From Rhodoplanes azumiensis (GTDB lineage: Bacteria > Pseudomonadota > Alphaproteobacteria > Rhizobiales > Xanthobacteraceae): DNA of 64,000 nt. The stretch is from the NCBI RefSeq assembly GCF_042682915.1, contig NZ_JBHUIW010000028.1:1-64000 (forward strand), in the 5' to 3' direction. Position numbers and translations under genes: made by a program. Below the pieces are notes generated by a model. That model was given only the letters and a program-made list of their open reading frames with translations, was not told where the DNA came from and did no database searches. This document shows positions 51,149-60,700 of the stretch, in pieces. The first letter of the stretch is position 1. Every line of letters starts with the position of its first letter.

Positions 51149-53221
51149 TCACCCTGCCCGCACGCTCCGCAAGAAGCGCTCGACGTCGCCGCTCAGATGG
51201 TCGGCGTCGGACGCCATGGTCTCGACCGACTCGAGCACGGCGTCGCTCGCCGTGCCGGTCTCGCGGCTCAGCGCCGCGACGTTGCCGATGGTGCGGGTGA
51301 CGGCCTGGGTGCCGCTCGACGCCTGCTGGACGTTGCGCGAGATCTCCTGCGCGGCCGCGCCCTGCTGCTCCACGGCGGCGGCGATCGCCGCCATCTTCTC
51401 GTCGATGCCGCCGATCGTGTGGGCGATCGAGCGGATCTCGCCGACCGCCGTCTCGGTCGCCGACTGGATGTCGGCCACCTGCCGGGCGATCTCGTCGGTC
51501 GCCTGAGCGGTCTGGCCGGCGAGCCGCTTCACCTCCTGCGCCACCACGGCGAAGCCCTTACCGGCCTCGCCGGCACGCGCCGCCTCGATCGTCGCGTTGA
51601 GCGCCAGGAGATTGGTCTGGCCGGCGATCTGGGTGATCAGCTCGACCACGGTGCCGATGTGCTTGGCCGACGCGGCGAGCGCGTCGACGGTCGTGTTGGT
51701 GCGCTCGGCCTGGACGACCGCCTCGCGGGCGCCGGCGGCGCTCGCCTGCACCTGGCGCGAGATCTCGCTCACCGAATGCGACAGCTCCTCGGTCGCCGCG
51801 GCGACCGCCTGGACGTTCATGGTCGCCTGGTCGGCGGCGGCCGCGACGGCGGCGGCCTCCTCGCTCGACCGGCCCGCGATGGTGCGCATCGCCGCGGCCG
51901 TCGAGCGCAGCTCGCCGGCCGAGCGGCCGAGGCTGTCGATCACGTTCTTCGCGGTGCTGTCGAAGCGTTCGCAGGCGCTGTTCACGGTGCCGGCGCGTTC
52001 GAGCTGGCTCTGCTGGGCGGCCGCGTGCTCGGCGGCGAGCCGCTCGGCGGTCGCCGCCCCCTGGCGCAGATTCTCCAGGGCCACCGCCATGGCGCCGAAC
52101 TCGTCCTGATGGGCCGGCGGCGGCACCGGGGTCGCGTAGTCGCGGACCCGCAGCCGTTCGATCGAGGCGAGCAGCGAACGCACCGGCGCGGCGAAGCGCC
52201 GGCGCACCACGATCCAGCCGAAGAGGGCGACGGCGAGCGCCGCCGCGAAGGCGACCGACTGGGCGACCAGATTGGTGAGCGCCGCCGCGCGGTCGCGGTC
52301 GCCCTGGGCGATCGCCTCGTCGAGCGCGCCGATCGCGACCGCGACGATCGCGTCGAACGGCGCCTGGCAGGTGGCGGTCCATTCGGCCGGCGGCATCAGC
52401 GGCGCCGTGCCGGTGCCCAGGCGCGACGTGACCTGGTCGATCTTGGCGTTGGCGGCGTCGATCTGGCCGCGCGCCTCACGGAACGACGCTGCCACGGCCG
52501 CCGGCGCACCCGGGCGTGCGAGCAGCTCGTCGATTCCGGCGAGGCTCGACGCGAGGACGGCGCGGTGCTGTCCGTGGGTGATCTTCTGGGCCTCGCTGGC
52601 CGCCTGGCCGGAGTTGACGTTGCCGCGCAGCAGCGAGCATTGCAGGCCGTAGCGGTCCCGCGCCTGCCAGGCGAAGCGCCGCACCTGGACCATCTCGCCG
52701 ATCAGCGGGTGGCTCATGCGGGCGCGGTTCGACACCGCGCTCGAGGCGTTGTTGAGCTGCTCGAAGATGCCGCGCGAGTCCTGCCAGGCCGCGATCCGCT
52801 TCAGGTCGCGCTCCTTGCGCGGCCGCTGGGCCTCGGCGATCAGGAGCGGGTAATGCGACGCCGCGACGGTCCATTCGCGGGCGATCGCCGCGTCGAGGGC
52901 GTCGCGGTCGGGCACGTCGATGGCGGCGAGGGCCGCGCGCGTCGCCTCGTAGCGGGCGGTCGCGCTCCGTTGCAGCGCATCGAGCTTCGGCGTCGGGTCG
53001 TCCTCGGCGATCAGCGCCGTCATGGCGCTGCCGCGCTGGCCGCGGAGATCCCGGATCGCCTCGAAGATCGTCTTGTCGGCGGCGGCGAGCATCTGCGCCT
53101 CGCTGCTGGCCCGGAACTGCCCGACCGCCGCGACCATGCGCAGGCCGGTCGAGACCAGCACGCCGCCGGCGAGCAGCACCAGCACCGACGTCAGAAGTGT
53201 ACCGACCGACCGCGATGCCAT
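51149..53221 (-). CDS. Methyl-accepting chemotaxis protein with NIT-like sensor
   Basis: Chemoreceptor of 690 residues. A membrane helix (about 8-28) is followed by a long helical periplasmic domain with DLRGQRGSAMTALIAEDD, like the NIT (nitrate/nitrite) sensor, and a second helix at about 315-335 (LTNLVAQSVAFAAALAVALFGW in part). HAMP (about 340-395) and the signalling hairpin follow; the tip reads AGQTNLLALNATIEAARAGE. The ligand is not shown. The 3' end lies next to a dispersed repeat element. Confidence 0.9.
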   Translation of the reverse strand: MASRSVGTLLTSVLVLLAGGVLVSTGLRMVAAVGQFRASSEAQMLAAADKTIFEAIRDLRGQRGSAMTALIAEDDPTPKLDALQRSATARYEATRAALAAIDVPDRDALDAAIAREWTVAASHYPLLIAEAQRPRKERDLKRIAAWQDSRGIFEQLNNASSAVSNRARMSHPLIGEMVQVRRFAWQARDRYGLQCSLLRGNVNSGQAASEAQKITHGQHRAVLASSLAGIDELLARPGAPAAVAASFREARGQIDAANAKIDQVTSRLGTGTAPLMPPAEWTATCQAPFDAIVAVAIGALDEAIAQGDRDRAAALTNLVAQSVAFAAALAVALFGWIVVRRRFAAPVRSLLASIERLRVRDYATPVPPPAHQDEFGAMAVALENLRQGAATAERLAAEHAAAQQSQLERAGTVNSACERFDSTAKNVIDSLGRSAGELRSTAAAMRTIAGRSSEEAAAVAAAADQATMNVQAVAAATEELSHSVSEISRQVQASAAGAREAVVQAERTNTTVDALAASAKHIGTVVELITQIAGQTNLLALNATIEAARAGEAGKGFAVVAQEVKRLAGQTAQATDEIARQVADIQSATETAVGEIRSIAHTIGGIDEKMAAIAAAVEQQGAAAQEISRNVQQASSGTQAVTRTIGNVAALSRETGTASDAVLESVETMASDADHLSGDVERFLRSVRAG

Positions 53222-53376
53222 CGCTCGCCCCCGTGATCCCCATTCACGCGGACATCATGCTATGGAGTGGTAACGCAATGGCTAATAAGGCGGTAAGCTC
53301 GGCCGCCGCGCGACCCCGGCGCGTCTCCCGTCGGGGGAGGGGACGTGGCGCCGCGCGGTCGCGGCCGCCCGGCGGA

Positions 53377-53736
53377 TCAGTCGATCTTGCGCAGCGGGCC
53401 GAGGTCGATCTTCTGGTTCGGCAGGGTCGTCACTTCCTTGTCGATCTGCAGGCAGGTGAGGAGCTCGACATAGCTCGGCTGCTCGGTCCCCGCCTCGGCG
53501 ATGCAGCCCTGGCGCTGCTTGGCCGTCCACTTGCTCCAGTCGGCGACGAGCTGCTTGCGGGCGTCCTCCTCGGACTGCAGGCAGCTCTTCAGCGCCGCCT
53601 CGGTGTCGGAGCCGCCACGGCAGCTCGGCCGCACGTCGAAGGTCGGAACCTGGTCGGAGGCGAGCGCCGGACGCTCCGCCGCGGGCACGGCGAGAGCGGC
53701 GGCGATCAGGGCAAGGGCGAGCGGCGACAGGCGCAT
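53377..53736 (-). CDS. Small secreted protein with LprI-like Cys pattern
   Basis: A 119-residue protein with a signal peptide (about 1-27, cleavage after ALAS). The mature part has Cys in RPSCRGGSDTEAALKSC, RQGCIAEAG and LLTCLQID, and a Trp in DWSKWTAKQRQGC, a pattern like the DUF1311/LprI domain of lysozyme-inhibitor type proteins. This match is by eye and could be wrong. GAGGA precedes the ATG at 53736. It is a single gene. Confidence 0.7.
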   Translation of the reverse strand: MRLSPLALALIAAALAVPAAERPALASDQVPTFDVRPSCRGGSDTEAALKSCLQSEEDARKQLVADWSKWTAKQRQGCIAEAGTEQPSYVELLTCLQIDKEVTTLPNQKIDLGPLRKID

Positions 53737-53934
53737 GGGACATCCTCCTCGGTCCTGACCGTCTAGCAAAGCGGCATTACCGCTCTCTTACGGTGCGGCG
53801 CACGACGGTGCTTCACTGTGCCGCTCTTTGCGCCGGGTTCCAACCGCGAAGTCTCCTCCGCCCGCCGCGGCGTCGCGCTTGCCGGTCCGGCCGTTGGCGG
53901 CTTTGATGGCGCCTCGCCGCCCGGGAGCCCGCCC

Positions 53935-55110
53935 ATGACCATCGACCTCGTCGCCCTGCCGACCGACGCGCGCTCCGGCCCCCGGTTCGGCGTCCCCGGA
54001 TCGCGGAGCGCCATCGACACGCCGGCCCTGGTGCTCGATCTCGATGCGGTCGAGTTCAACCTCGCCGCGATGGCGCGGATCGCCCGCGCCGCCGGCGTGG
54101 CGCTGCGGCCGCACGCCAAGACGCACAAGTCGACGGCGATCGCGAAGCGGCAGATCGCGGCCGGCGCGATCGGCATCTGCTGCGCCACCATCGACGAGGC
54201 CGAGGTGATGGTCGCGGCCGGCTTGCCGGGCGTGCTGATCACGTCGCCGCTGGTCACACGGGGCAAGATCGACCGGCTGATGGATCTGCTCGACCGGGCC
54301 GGCGACGTGATGGTGGTGGCGGACGACGTCGGAAACGTCGCCGCCCTCGACGCCGCCGCCGGTGCGCGCGGAAAGACGCTCGGCGTGCTGGTCGACCTCG
54401 ATCTCGGCCAACGCCGCACCGGGGTCGCCGACGTCGCTGCGGGCGTCCGGCTCGCCCGCGAGATCGCCTCGTGGAAGGCGCTGCGGTTTCGTGGCGTGCA
54501 GGCCTATGCGGGCCATCTGCAGCATGTCCCGACCCGGACCGAGCGCGAGGCGCTCGCCCGCACCGCACACGACCGCGTGGCGGCGTTGGTCGCCGAGCTG
54601 CGCGCCGAGGGCCTCGCGCCCGCGATCGTCACAGGCGTCGGGACCGGCACGCACGCGATCGATTCCGAAGGCCCCTTCACCGAGCTGCAGGTCGGCTCCT
54701 ATGTGGTGATGGACGCCGAATACGGCGCCGTCGAGCACGCGCCCGGGGTGCCGTGGCCGTTCCGGCCGGCCCTGTTCGTCGCCGTCGCGGTGGTGAGCGC
54801 GAACGTCGCCGGTCAGGTGACGACCGACGGCGGCACCAAGGCGTTCGCGCTCAATGGACCGCTGCCCACCGTGGCGGCCGGTCCGCTCGCCGGCGCGGCC
54901 TATGCGTTCGCGGGCGACGAGCACGGGCGACTCGTCGTGCCCGAGGGGGTGCCCCCGCCGCCGCTCGGCACCGTGATCGAATGCACGGTGCCGCATTGCG
55001 ACCCGACCGTCGCGCTGCACGACGCGTATCTCTGCGTGCGCGGCGACCGGCTGGTCGACGTCTGGCCGATCGACGCCCGCGGCCGGCGCGCCCCCGTCCC
55101 GCCCGGCTGA
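53935..55110 (+). CDS. DSD1-family PLP enzyme (D-threonine aldolase / D-serine dehydratase-like)
   Basis: A 391-residue enzyme of the alanine racemase fold type III. Lys62 in LRPHAKTHKS is the expected PLP lysine; the metal site His-Cys is seen in TVPHCDPTVALHD near the C terminus. Family members split D-threonine or D-3-hydroxyaspartate or dehydrate D-serine. The start at 53935 has GGGAG in front; an extension to 53818 is possible but not conserved. No obvious operon partner. Confidence 0.9.
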   Translation: MTIDLVALPTDARSGPRFGVPGSRSAIDTPALVLDLDAVEFNLAAMARIARAAGVALRPHAKTHKSTAIAKRQIAAGAIGICCATIDEAEVMVAAGLPGVLITSPLVTRGKIDRLMDLLDRAGDVMVVADDVGNVAALDAAAGARGKTLGVLVDLDLGQRRTGVADVAAGVRLAREIASWKALRFRGVQAYAGHLQHVPTRTEREALARTAHDRVAALVAELRAEGLAPAIVTGVGTGTHAIDSEGPFTELQVGSYVVMDAEYGAVEHAPGVPWPFRPALFVAVAVVSANVAGQVTTDGGTKAFALNGPLPTVAAGPLAGAAYAFAGDEHGRLVVPEGVPPPPLGTVIECTVPHCDPTVALHDAYLCVRGDRLVDVWPIDARGRRAPVPPG

Positions 55111-55247
55111 CGCGAGCCCGCTCTCCCGGCGATTGCGTCGGGCGGCGTGGTCAACCGTTTACTGATCCGAACGATCGACCTTTACGCGCTTTCGATCCTG
55201 GTGTGGAACTACCGTACTCGGGCCGGGGGGCCGGAGGACGAGACCCC

Positions 55248-55484
55248 ATGTTCTTCAGCTCCACCAGCCAGACGTCGCAATCCCGCAAGGGCAACGCCAG
55301 GGGCACCTGGGCGCGCGGCGTCGTCGCCTGCCCCAAATGCGCCACCCCCAACACGGTGCAGCGCTTCGAGACGATCGTCGACGAGTTCTCGGTCCGCTGC
55401 AGCCGCTGCGGCCAGCGCAGCTTCCACCGCAAGGCCGAGATCGGCGTCCACCAGATGCCGGAGCGACGGCAGAAGAAGCGGTGA
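55248..55484 (+). CDS. Small zinc-ribbon protein
   Basis: A 78-residue basic protein with one zinc ribbon: CPKCATPN (about 28-35) and CSRCGQRS (about 51-58), i.e. CxxC-N19-CxxC. The remainder is Ser/Arg/Lys-rich. GGAGG stands ten bases before the ATG. I do not recognise a named family. A nucleic-acid-binding role is possible from the fold only. Confidence 0.75.
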   Translation: MFFSSTSQTSQSRKGNARGTWARGVVACPKCATPNTVQRFETIVDEFSVRCSRCGQRSFHRKAEIGVHQMPERRQKKR

Positions 55485-55597
55485 CGCTCGTCGGTCACGG
55501 ACCGGCCGATCGGTGAGCATAGCCGCATTAATCCGGCATTAGCAGTCACGTCCTATAAGAGAGAACCCCCGCAAAGCTGGCACGAGGATGCGGCGCC

Positions 55598-57286
55598 ATG
55601 TCGGGGATCCTTCATTCCATCAAGGTCAAGGTGTGGGCGCTGGTGGCGCTGGCCGGGCTCGCCTGCGCGACGGTGGCCGGCGCGGCGCTGTGGATCACCT
55701 ACAGCCGCATGCACGACGACCGGGTGGCCGCGCTGAAGCAGATCGTCGAGGTCGGCCATACGCTGGCGGCCAAGTTCGAGGCGGACGAGCGGGCCGGCAA
55801 GCTGACCCGCGAGGAGGCGATGGCGCGCTTCCGCGACGCCCTGCACGGGCTGCGCTACGCCGGCAACGAGTATCTGTTCGCCCACGGCTTCGATCACGTC
55901 GGCTTCGCCCATCCGCTGGCGCCGGCGCTGATCGGCAAGGATCTGAGCGACCTCAAGGATCCGAACGGCGTCTACATCGTGCGCGAGTTCGTCAAGGTCG
56001 CGACCGGGCCGGGCGCCGGCACCATCGCGTACATGTGGGCGCGCGACAAGGACTCGCCCCCGGTGCCCAAGCTCACCTATGTGAAGGCGTTCGCGCCGTG
56101 GAAGATCTTCGTCGGCACCGGCGTCTACACGGACGACCTGTGGACGGATTTCAAGGCGATGGCGTTCAAGCTCGCCGCCGTGATCGTGGTGGTCGCGCTG
56201 CCGGCACTCCTGATGATCGCGTTGGTCGGCCGCAATCTCGCCCGCGCCATCCAGGGGCTCGGCGACAAGACGCGGGCGCTCGCCGCCGGGGATCTGACCG
56301 TGGCGTTCCCCGAGGCGGAGCGGCGCGACGAGCTCGGCGCCATGGGCCGGGCCATGCAGGTGTTCAAGGACAACGCCGCCGCCAAGGCACGGCTCGAGGC
56401 CGAGCACGCGGCCGCCGCACGCCGCGCCGCCGAGGACAAGCGTGCCGCCATGACGGCGCTCGCCGGCCGCTTCGAGGCGACGGTCGGCAGCCTGATCGCC
56501 GAGGTCTCGCGCGGCGCCGTCGACATGGAGGCCCGCGCCCGCACCATGACGCGGTCGGCCGAGACCTCCGGCGCGCTCGCCGGCACGGTCGCGGCCGCCA
56601 CCGGCCAGACCTCGGCCAATGTCCGCTCGGTCGCCGCGGCGACCGAGGAGCTGTCCTCGTCGAGCCAGGAGATCGGCCGCCAGGTGACGCAGTCGGCCGC
56701 CGTCGCGCGCCGCGCGGTCGGCGACGCCACCCGCACCGACGCGGTGATGCGCAGCCTCGCCGCGGACGCCCGCAAGATCGGCGACGTCGTCGCCCTGATC
56801 CAGACCATCGCGGGCCAGACCAACCTCCTGGCCCTGAACGCCACCATCGAGGCGGCGCGCGCCGGCGAGGCCGGCAAGGGCTTCGCCGTGGTGGCCACCG
56901 AGGTGAAGAGCCTCGCCACCCAGACCGCCAAGGCGTCCGAGGAGGTCGCCGCCCAGGTGCAGCAGATCCAGAACGCCACCGACGAGGCCGTGACGGCGCT
57001 CGAAGGCATCCGGACGACCATCACGACCATCGACGAGATCACGGCCGGCATTGCCTCCGCCGTCGAGCAGCAGGGGGCGGCGACCCGCGAGATCGCCCGC
57101 AACGTCCAGGAGGCGGCGACCGGCACGCACCACGTCGCCGCCACCATCGGCGGGGTGACCGAGGCCTCGGACGCGGTCGGCCGGGCGGCCGCCGACGTGC
57201 TCGGCGCCGCCGGCGCCCTGTCGGCCCGCTCCGGGCGGCTGCGCCAGGAGGTCGACGGCTTTCTGGCGGCCGTGACGGCGGCCTGA
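55598..57286 (+). CDS. Methyl-accepting chemotaxis protein with sCache domain
   Basis: Chemoreceptor of 562 residues. Membrane helix 1 (about 10-32), a periplasmic single-Cache domain (about 35-185) with YAGNEYLFAHGFD and VKAFAPWKIFVGTGVYTDD, helix 2 (about 190-212), HAMP (about 213-266) and the signalling domain with the tip AGQTNLLALNATIEAARAGE. sCache receptors often bind carboxylic acids. It is the second chemoreceptor within 7 kb; the two are not closely alike outside the signalling part. Confidence 0.92.
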   Translation: MSGILHSIKVKVWALVALAGLACATVAGAALWITYSRMHDDRVAALKQIVEVGHTLAAKFEADERAGKLTREEAMARFRDALHGLRYAGNEYLFAHGFDHVGFAHPLAPALIGKDLSDLKDPNGVYIVREFVKVATGPGAGTIAYMWARDKDSPPVPKLTYVKAFAPWKIFVGTGVYTDDLWTDFKAMAFKLAAVIVVVALPALLMIALVGRNLARAIQGLGDKTRALAAGDLTVAFPEAERRDELGAMGRAMQVFKDNAAAKARLEAEHAAAARRAAEDKRAAMTALAGRFEATVGSLIAEVSRGAVDMEARARTMTRSAETSGALAGTVAAATGQTSANVRSVAAATEELSSSSQEIGRQVTQSAAVARRAVGDATRTDAVMRSLAADARKIGDVVALIQTIAGQTNLLALNATIEAARAGEAGKGFAVVATEVKSLATQTAKASEEVAAQVQQIQNATDEAVTALEGIRTTITTIDEITAGIASAVEQQGAATREIARNVQEAATGTHHVAATIGGVTEASDAVGRAAADVLGAAGALSARSGRLRQEVDGFLAAVTAA

Positions 57287-57329
57287 CGCGGCGGCGACTT
57301 AGGCCGTGCCGGCGGCCCGGGAGGCGAGG

Positions 57330-57365
57330 CCGACCGACGCTCCGACCGACGCTCCGACCGGCGTT
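57330..57365. repeat. 12-bp tandem repeat, three units
   Basis: Two identical CCGACCGACGCT units and a third diverged one (CCGACCGGCGTT) lie in the gap between the chemoreceptor and rpmJ. Short and of doubtful meaning. Confidence 0.7.
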
Positions 57366-57553
57366 CTCGCGGCTTGACCCGCGCGGCCGTCCTCCCTATT
57401 TTCCGCCCCCGACGCGCAGTCCCGGCCCCGGGCCGAGACGCTGCGCCAAGACTTCCACCCGATCCCGCCTCGCCGGGCCACAGGCTCGGCCGCGCGAGGA
57501 TCGTTTTGCCCATTCACCCGTGGCCTCGGCCCACGGCGTGCCGAGGACGAGCC

Positions 57554-57679
57554 ATGAAGATCCGCAACTCGCTCAAGTCGCTGCGCGGGCGCCACCGGGA
57601 CAACCGCCTGGTCCGCCGCAAGGGCCGCGTCTACATCATCAACAAGACCCAGCGTCGCTTCAAGGCTCGCCAGGGCTGA
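57554..57679 (+). CDS. rpmJ: 50S ribosomal protein L36
   Basis: Small ribosomal protein of the large subunit, 41 residues: MKIRNSLKSLRGRHRDNRLV is the first half. It lacks the Cys and His that bind zinc in other L36 proteins, so it is the zinc-free form usual in alphaproteobacteria. GAGCC lies before the ATG. Confidence 0.95.
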   Translation: MKIRNSLKSLRGRHRDNRLVRRKGRVYIINKTQRRFKARQG

Positions 57680-57781
57680 GGTTCGCGTCGTCGGACCGGC
57701 ACCGCCGTCTCGCGCGGCCGTGATCGGGCCGGACGGGCCGCGCCCTTGCCGGGCGCGCGCCGGGCGCCCTAGACTGTTCCG

Positions 57782-58465
57782 ATGAGCAGTCGACGGCCGG
57801 ACTTCAGACGTCTTTCCGCCTTTCGATCGGTCGCCGCGGCCCTCGCCGCCGGCGGCCTTTTGGCGTCTCTCGCGATGACTGCGCCGGCGACGGCGCAAAC
57901 GGCGCCGCCGGGCGCCGCGCCCGGCGCCGAGCCCGACTGGGTGGAGCCGCCCGCCAAGGTGCCGAAGCTCCCGCAGGGCGATCCGACCCGCAACCTCGAC
58001 ACCCTGTTCGGCGCCCTCAAGGTCGCCCCCGACGAGACCACGGCCAAGGCGGTCGAGAACCGCATCTGGGCGGTCTGGCTCGCCTCCGGCAGCGACACCG
58101 TCAACTTGCTGATGGCCCGCACCAAGGCGGCGATCGACAAGGACGACCACGCGCTGGCGATCCGGCTCCTCGACGCCGTGGTCGAGATCAAGCCCGACTA
58201 TGTCGAAGGCTGGAACCGCCGCGCCACCGTGTTCTTCCTGAAAAAGGACTACGCCGCCGCGCTCGCCGACCTGCGCCAGGTGCTGCGCCGCGAGCCCCGC
58301 CATTTCGGCGCGCTCGCCGGGCTGGGCACCATCATGCAGGAGATCGGCGACGAGAAAAACGCGCTCGACGCCTATCGCAAGGCGCTCGACGTCAACCCGC
58401 ACCTCAAGGGCATGGCCGACAAGGTCCGCGGCCTGACCGAGAAGGTCGAGGGCCGGCCGATCTGA
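57782..58465 (+). CDS. Secreted TPR-repeat protein
   Basis: A 227-residue protein with a signal peptide (hydrophobic about 16-33, cleavage after ATAQ) and a TPR region at about 110-215: HALAIRLLDAVVEIKPDYVE, WNRRATVFFLKKDYAAALAD, and LAGLGTIMQEIGDEKNALDA are three repeats. It is likely periplasmic and scaffolds protein contacts. Function is unknown. It is followed by a dispersed repeat element. Confidence 0.88.
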   Translation: MSSRRPDFRRLSAFRSVAAALAAGGLLASLAMTAPATAQTAPPGAAPGAEPDWVEPPAKVPKLPQGDPTRNLDTLFGALKVAPDETTAKAVENRIWAVWLASGSDTVNLLMARTKAAIDKDDHALAIRLLDAVVEIKPDYVEGWNRRATVFFLKKDYAAALADLRQVLRREPRHFGALAGLGTIMQEIGDEKNALDAYRKALDVNPHLKGMADKVRGLTEKVEGRPI

Positions 58466-58492
58466 GGCTGACCGCCAGATCCGCCAACCTTT

Positions 58493-58622
58493 CTCCGTCA
58501 CCCCGAGGTGCTCGCCGGAGGCGAGCCTGAGGTGCTCGCCGGAGGCGAGCCTCGAAGGGCGACGGCCGGGTCGGGGCCGCATCCTTCGCGGCCCCGCTTC
58601 GTCGGGCACCCCAGGATGACGG
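58493..58622 (-). repeat. Dispersed intergenic element, copy 2, with internal 24-bp duplication
   Basis: Read on the minus strand it begins CCGTCATCCTG and ends CCTCGGGGTGACGGAG, with GGCCG and CGTCGCCCTTCGA inside, like the element at 51016-51128. A 24-base unit is present twice in tandem (58505-58528 and 58529-58552), each holding the hairpin GCTCGCC-GGA-GGCGAGC. It lies between the convergent TPR and pyruvate kinase genes. Confidence 0.8.
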
Positions 58623-58638
58623 TCTAGGGGAAAGCCGC

Positions 58639-60069
58639 CTACTCGGCTGCCTTCGGGCTCACATAGGCGATGCGCACCATGTTGGTGGCGCCCGGCATGC
58701 CGAGCGGCATGCCGGCGACGATGATGATGCGGTCGCCGGCGCGGGCGAAGCCCTGGGCATGGGCGGTGCGGCAGGCGCGCTCGACCATGTCGTCGGGATC
58801 GCGCGCGTCGGCGTCGACCACGGCGTGGACGCCCCACACCAGCGCCAGCTTGCGCCCCGTGGCGAGGTTGGGCGAGATCGACACCACCGGCACGCTCGGC
58901 CGCTCGCGCGCCACCCGAAAGGCGGTCGCGCCCGACGAGGTCCACGACACCACGGCCGAGAGGTCGAGCGTCTCGGCCATCTGGCGGGCGGCGGCCGCGA
59001 TGGCGTCGGCGCCGGTGCGCTCGGGCGGCGCCCGCAGGCCCTGGATCACGGTCTCGTAGGTCGGGTCGTGGTCGACCTCCTCGGCGATCCGGTTCATCGT
59101 CGCGACCGCCTCGACCGGGTACTGGCCGGAGGCGGATTCGGCCGACAGCATCACGGCGTCGGCGCCCTCGAAGATCGCGGTCGCCACGTCCGACACCTCG
59201 GCGCGGGTCGGCACCGGGCTCGAGATCATCGATTCGAGCATCTGGGTCGCCACCACGACGGGCTTGCCGGCGCGCCGCGCCTCGCGGGTGATCTGTTTCT
59301 GGATGCCCGGCACCTTCTCCAGCGGCATCTCGACGCCGAGATCGCCGCGCGCCACCATCAGGGCGTCGGCGGCGTCGAGGATGTCGGCGAGATCACGGAC
59401 CGCCTGCGGCTTCTCGATCTTGGCGAGCAGACCGGCGCGGCCGCGGGTGATCTTTCGCGCGGCGGCGAGATCCTGGGCGCGCTGGACGAACGACATGGCG
59501 ATCCAGTCGGCGCCGGCGTCGAGCGCCGCCTCCAGGTCGCGATGGTCCTTCTCGGTCAGGGCCGGCAGCGGGATCGTCGTATCGGGCAGGCTGAGGCCTT
59601 TTCGGGCGGTCAGCCGGCCGCCGACCTCGACCCGGGTGATGGTCCGTTCGGGATGCGCCTCGACCACGGTGAGGCGCAGCTTGCCGTCGTCGAGCAGCAG
59701 GCTGTGGCCGGGCTCGAGCGCGGCCAGCACCTCCGGATGCGGGACGTGCACGCGCTCGGCCGTGCCGGGCGTCGGGTCGGCGTCGAGCACGAAGGTCGCG
59801 CCGCGGTCGAGCATCACGGCGTCGGTCGCGAAGGTGCCGATGCGCAGCTTGGGGCCCTGCAGGTCGGCGAGGATGCCGACCGGGCGGCCCAGATCCTCCT
59901 CCACGCTGCGGATCATGCGCACCATCTCGCGCAGCCGCTCCGGCGTGGTGTGGCTCATGTTGATGCGGAACACGTCGGCGCCGGCCTGGAACAGGCGGGC
60001 GATCGCCGCCTGGTTGGCGCTGGCGGGTCCGAGGGTGGCGACGATCTTCACACGCCGCTGGCGTCTCAT
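58639..60069 (-). CDS. pyk: Pyruvate kinase
   Basis: Converts phosphoenolpyruvate and ADP to pyruvate and ATP. The 476-residue length is typical. VKIVATLGPAS and FRINMSHTT are at the N terminus; the active-site signature is LLAKIEKPQAV, MVARGDLGVEMP and VVATQMLESMI with MLSAESASGQYPVEAV. The start overlaps the stop of the DUF1036 gene (ATGA, 60066-60069). Last gene of a three-gene minus-strand operon. Confidence 0.97.
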   Translation of the reverse strand: MRRQRRVKIVATLGPASANQAAIARLFQAGADVFRINMSHTTPERLREMVRMIRSVEEDLGRPVGILADLQGPKLRIGTFATDAVMLDRGATFVLDADPTPGTAERVHVPHPEVLAALEPGHSLLLDDGKLRLTVVEAHPERTITRVEVGGRLTARKGLSLPDTTIPLPALTEKDHRDLEAALDAGADWIAMSFVQRAQDLAAARKITRGRAGLLAKIEKPQAVRDLADILDAADALMVARGDLGVEMPLEKVPGIQKQITREARRAGKPVVVATQMLESMISSPVPTRAEVSDVATAIFEGADAVMLSAESASGQYPVEAVATMNRIAEEVDHDPTYETVIQGLRAPPERTGADAIAAAARQMAETLDLSAVVSWTSSGATAFRVARERPSVPVVSISPNLATGRKLALVWGVHAVVDADARDPDDMVERACRTAHAQGFARAGDRIIIVAGMPLGMPGATNMVRIAYVSPKAAE

Positions 60070-60671
60070 CGAGAAGGGCTTCCGGGGAAAGGCTGTGGGC
60101 TCGGCGGGCGCCCTTGCGCGGGCGGCACCGCCATGAAGGAGGGCGAGCCGGGCGCCGAGGGCGGGGCCCCGGCCGGCCGCTGCGAGGACTGCTCGTTGGA
60201 ATCGGTCAGCTGCACCGTCCAGGTCTGTTGCTCGCCGGTGTCGACCTCGAAGAAGCCGGTCCGGTCGTAGCCGCGCGCCAGACAGTCTTCCGTCCCGCGA
60301 ATCGTGAACTCTTTGTCGCGCGTGCACATGAAGGCCTGACCGGACCACTCGCCGCCCCGGTCGTAATCTACGGCATAGATGTAATAGTATCGTGCAACCA
60401 GCGTGCCACGGAGCAGCGTCTCGCAGGTGCGGGCCGGCAGGTTCCACCAGCCCTCGGTCGCCCAGCCGTCGCCGTCCTTGTAGCCGACCGCGACCCCGAC
60501 CCGCCCGGCCGTGTTGTTGCACATCCGGAAATCCGCCCGGGCGGGACTGCCCGCGTCGGCGAGCAGGAGCAGGCCGGCCGCGCCGATCGCCGCGCCGACG
60601 GCCGCGGCCCGCCGCGCCCCGGTCGGGAGCGCCCGGCGGGCGACGGTGGGAGGGGTTTCGCGCTGTGCCAT
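60066..60671 (-). CDS. DUF1036 secreted protein
   Basis: A 201-residue protein. A signal segment (about 22-46, with AVGAAIGAAGLLLLADAG) leads into a DUF1036 domain of about 100 residues: FRMCNNTAGRVGVAVGYKDG, WWNLPARTCETLLRGTL, and FMCTRDKEFTIRGTEDC, with Cys pairs that may form disulfides. The last 40 residues are Pro/Ser-rich. DUF1036 genes sit next to pyruvate kinase in many Hyphomicrobiales; the reason is not known. It overlaps pyk by four bases. Confidence 0.9.
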   Translation of the reverse strand: MAQRETPPTVARRALPTGARRAAAVGAAIGAAGLLLLADAGSPARADFRMCNNTAGRVGVAVGYKDGDGWATEGWWNLPARTCETLLRGTLVARYYYIYAVDYDRGGEWSGQAFMCTRDKEFTIRGTEDCLARGYDRTGFFEVDTGEQQTWTVQLTDSNEQSSQRPAGAPPSAPGSPSFMAVPPAQGRPPSPQPFPGSPSR

Positions 60672-60700
60672 TCCGGGCCGTGTCGTCCCTGCCGGGCCGA

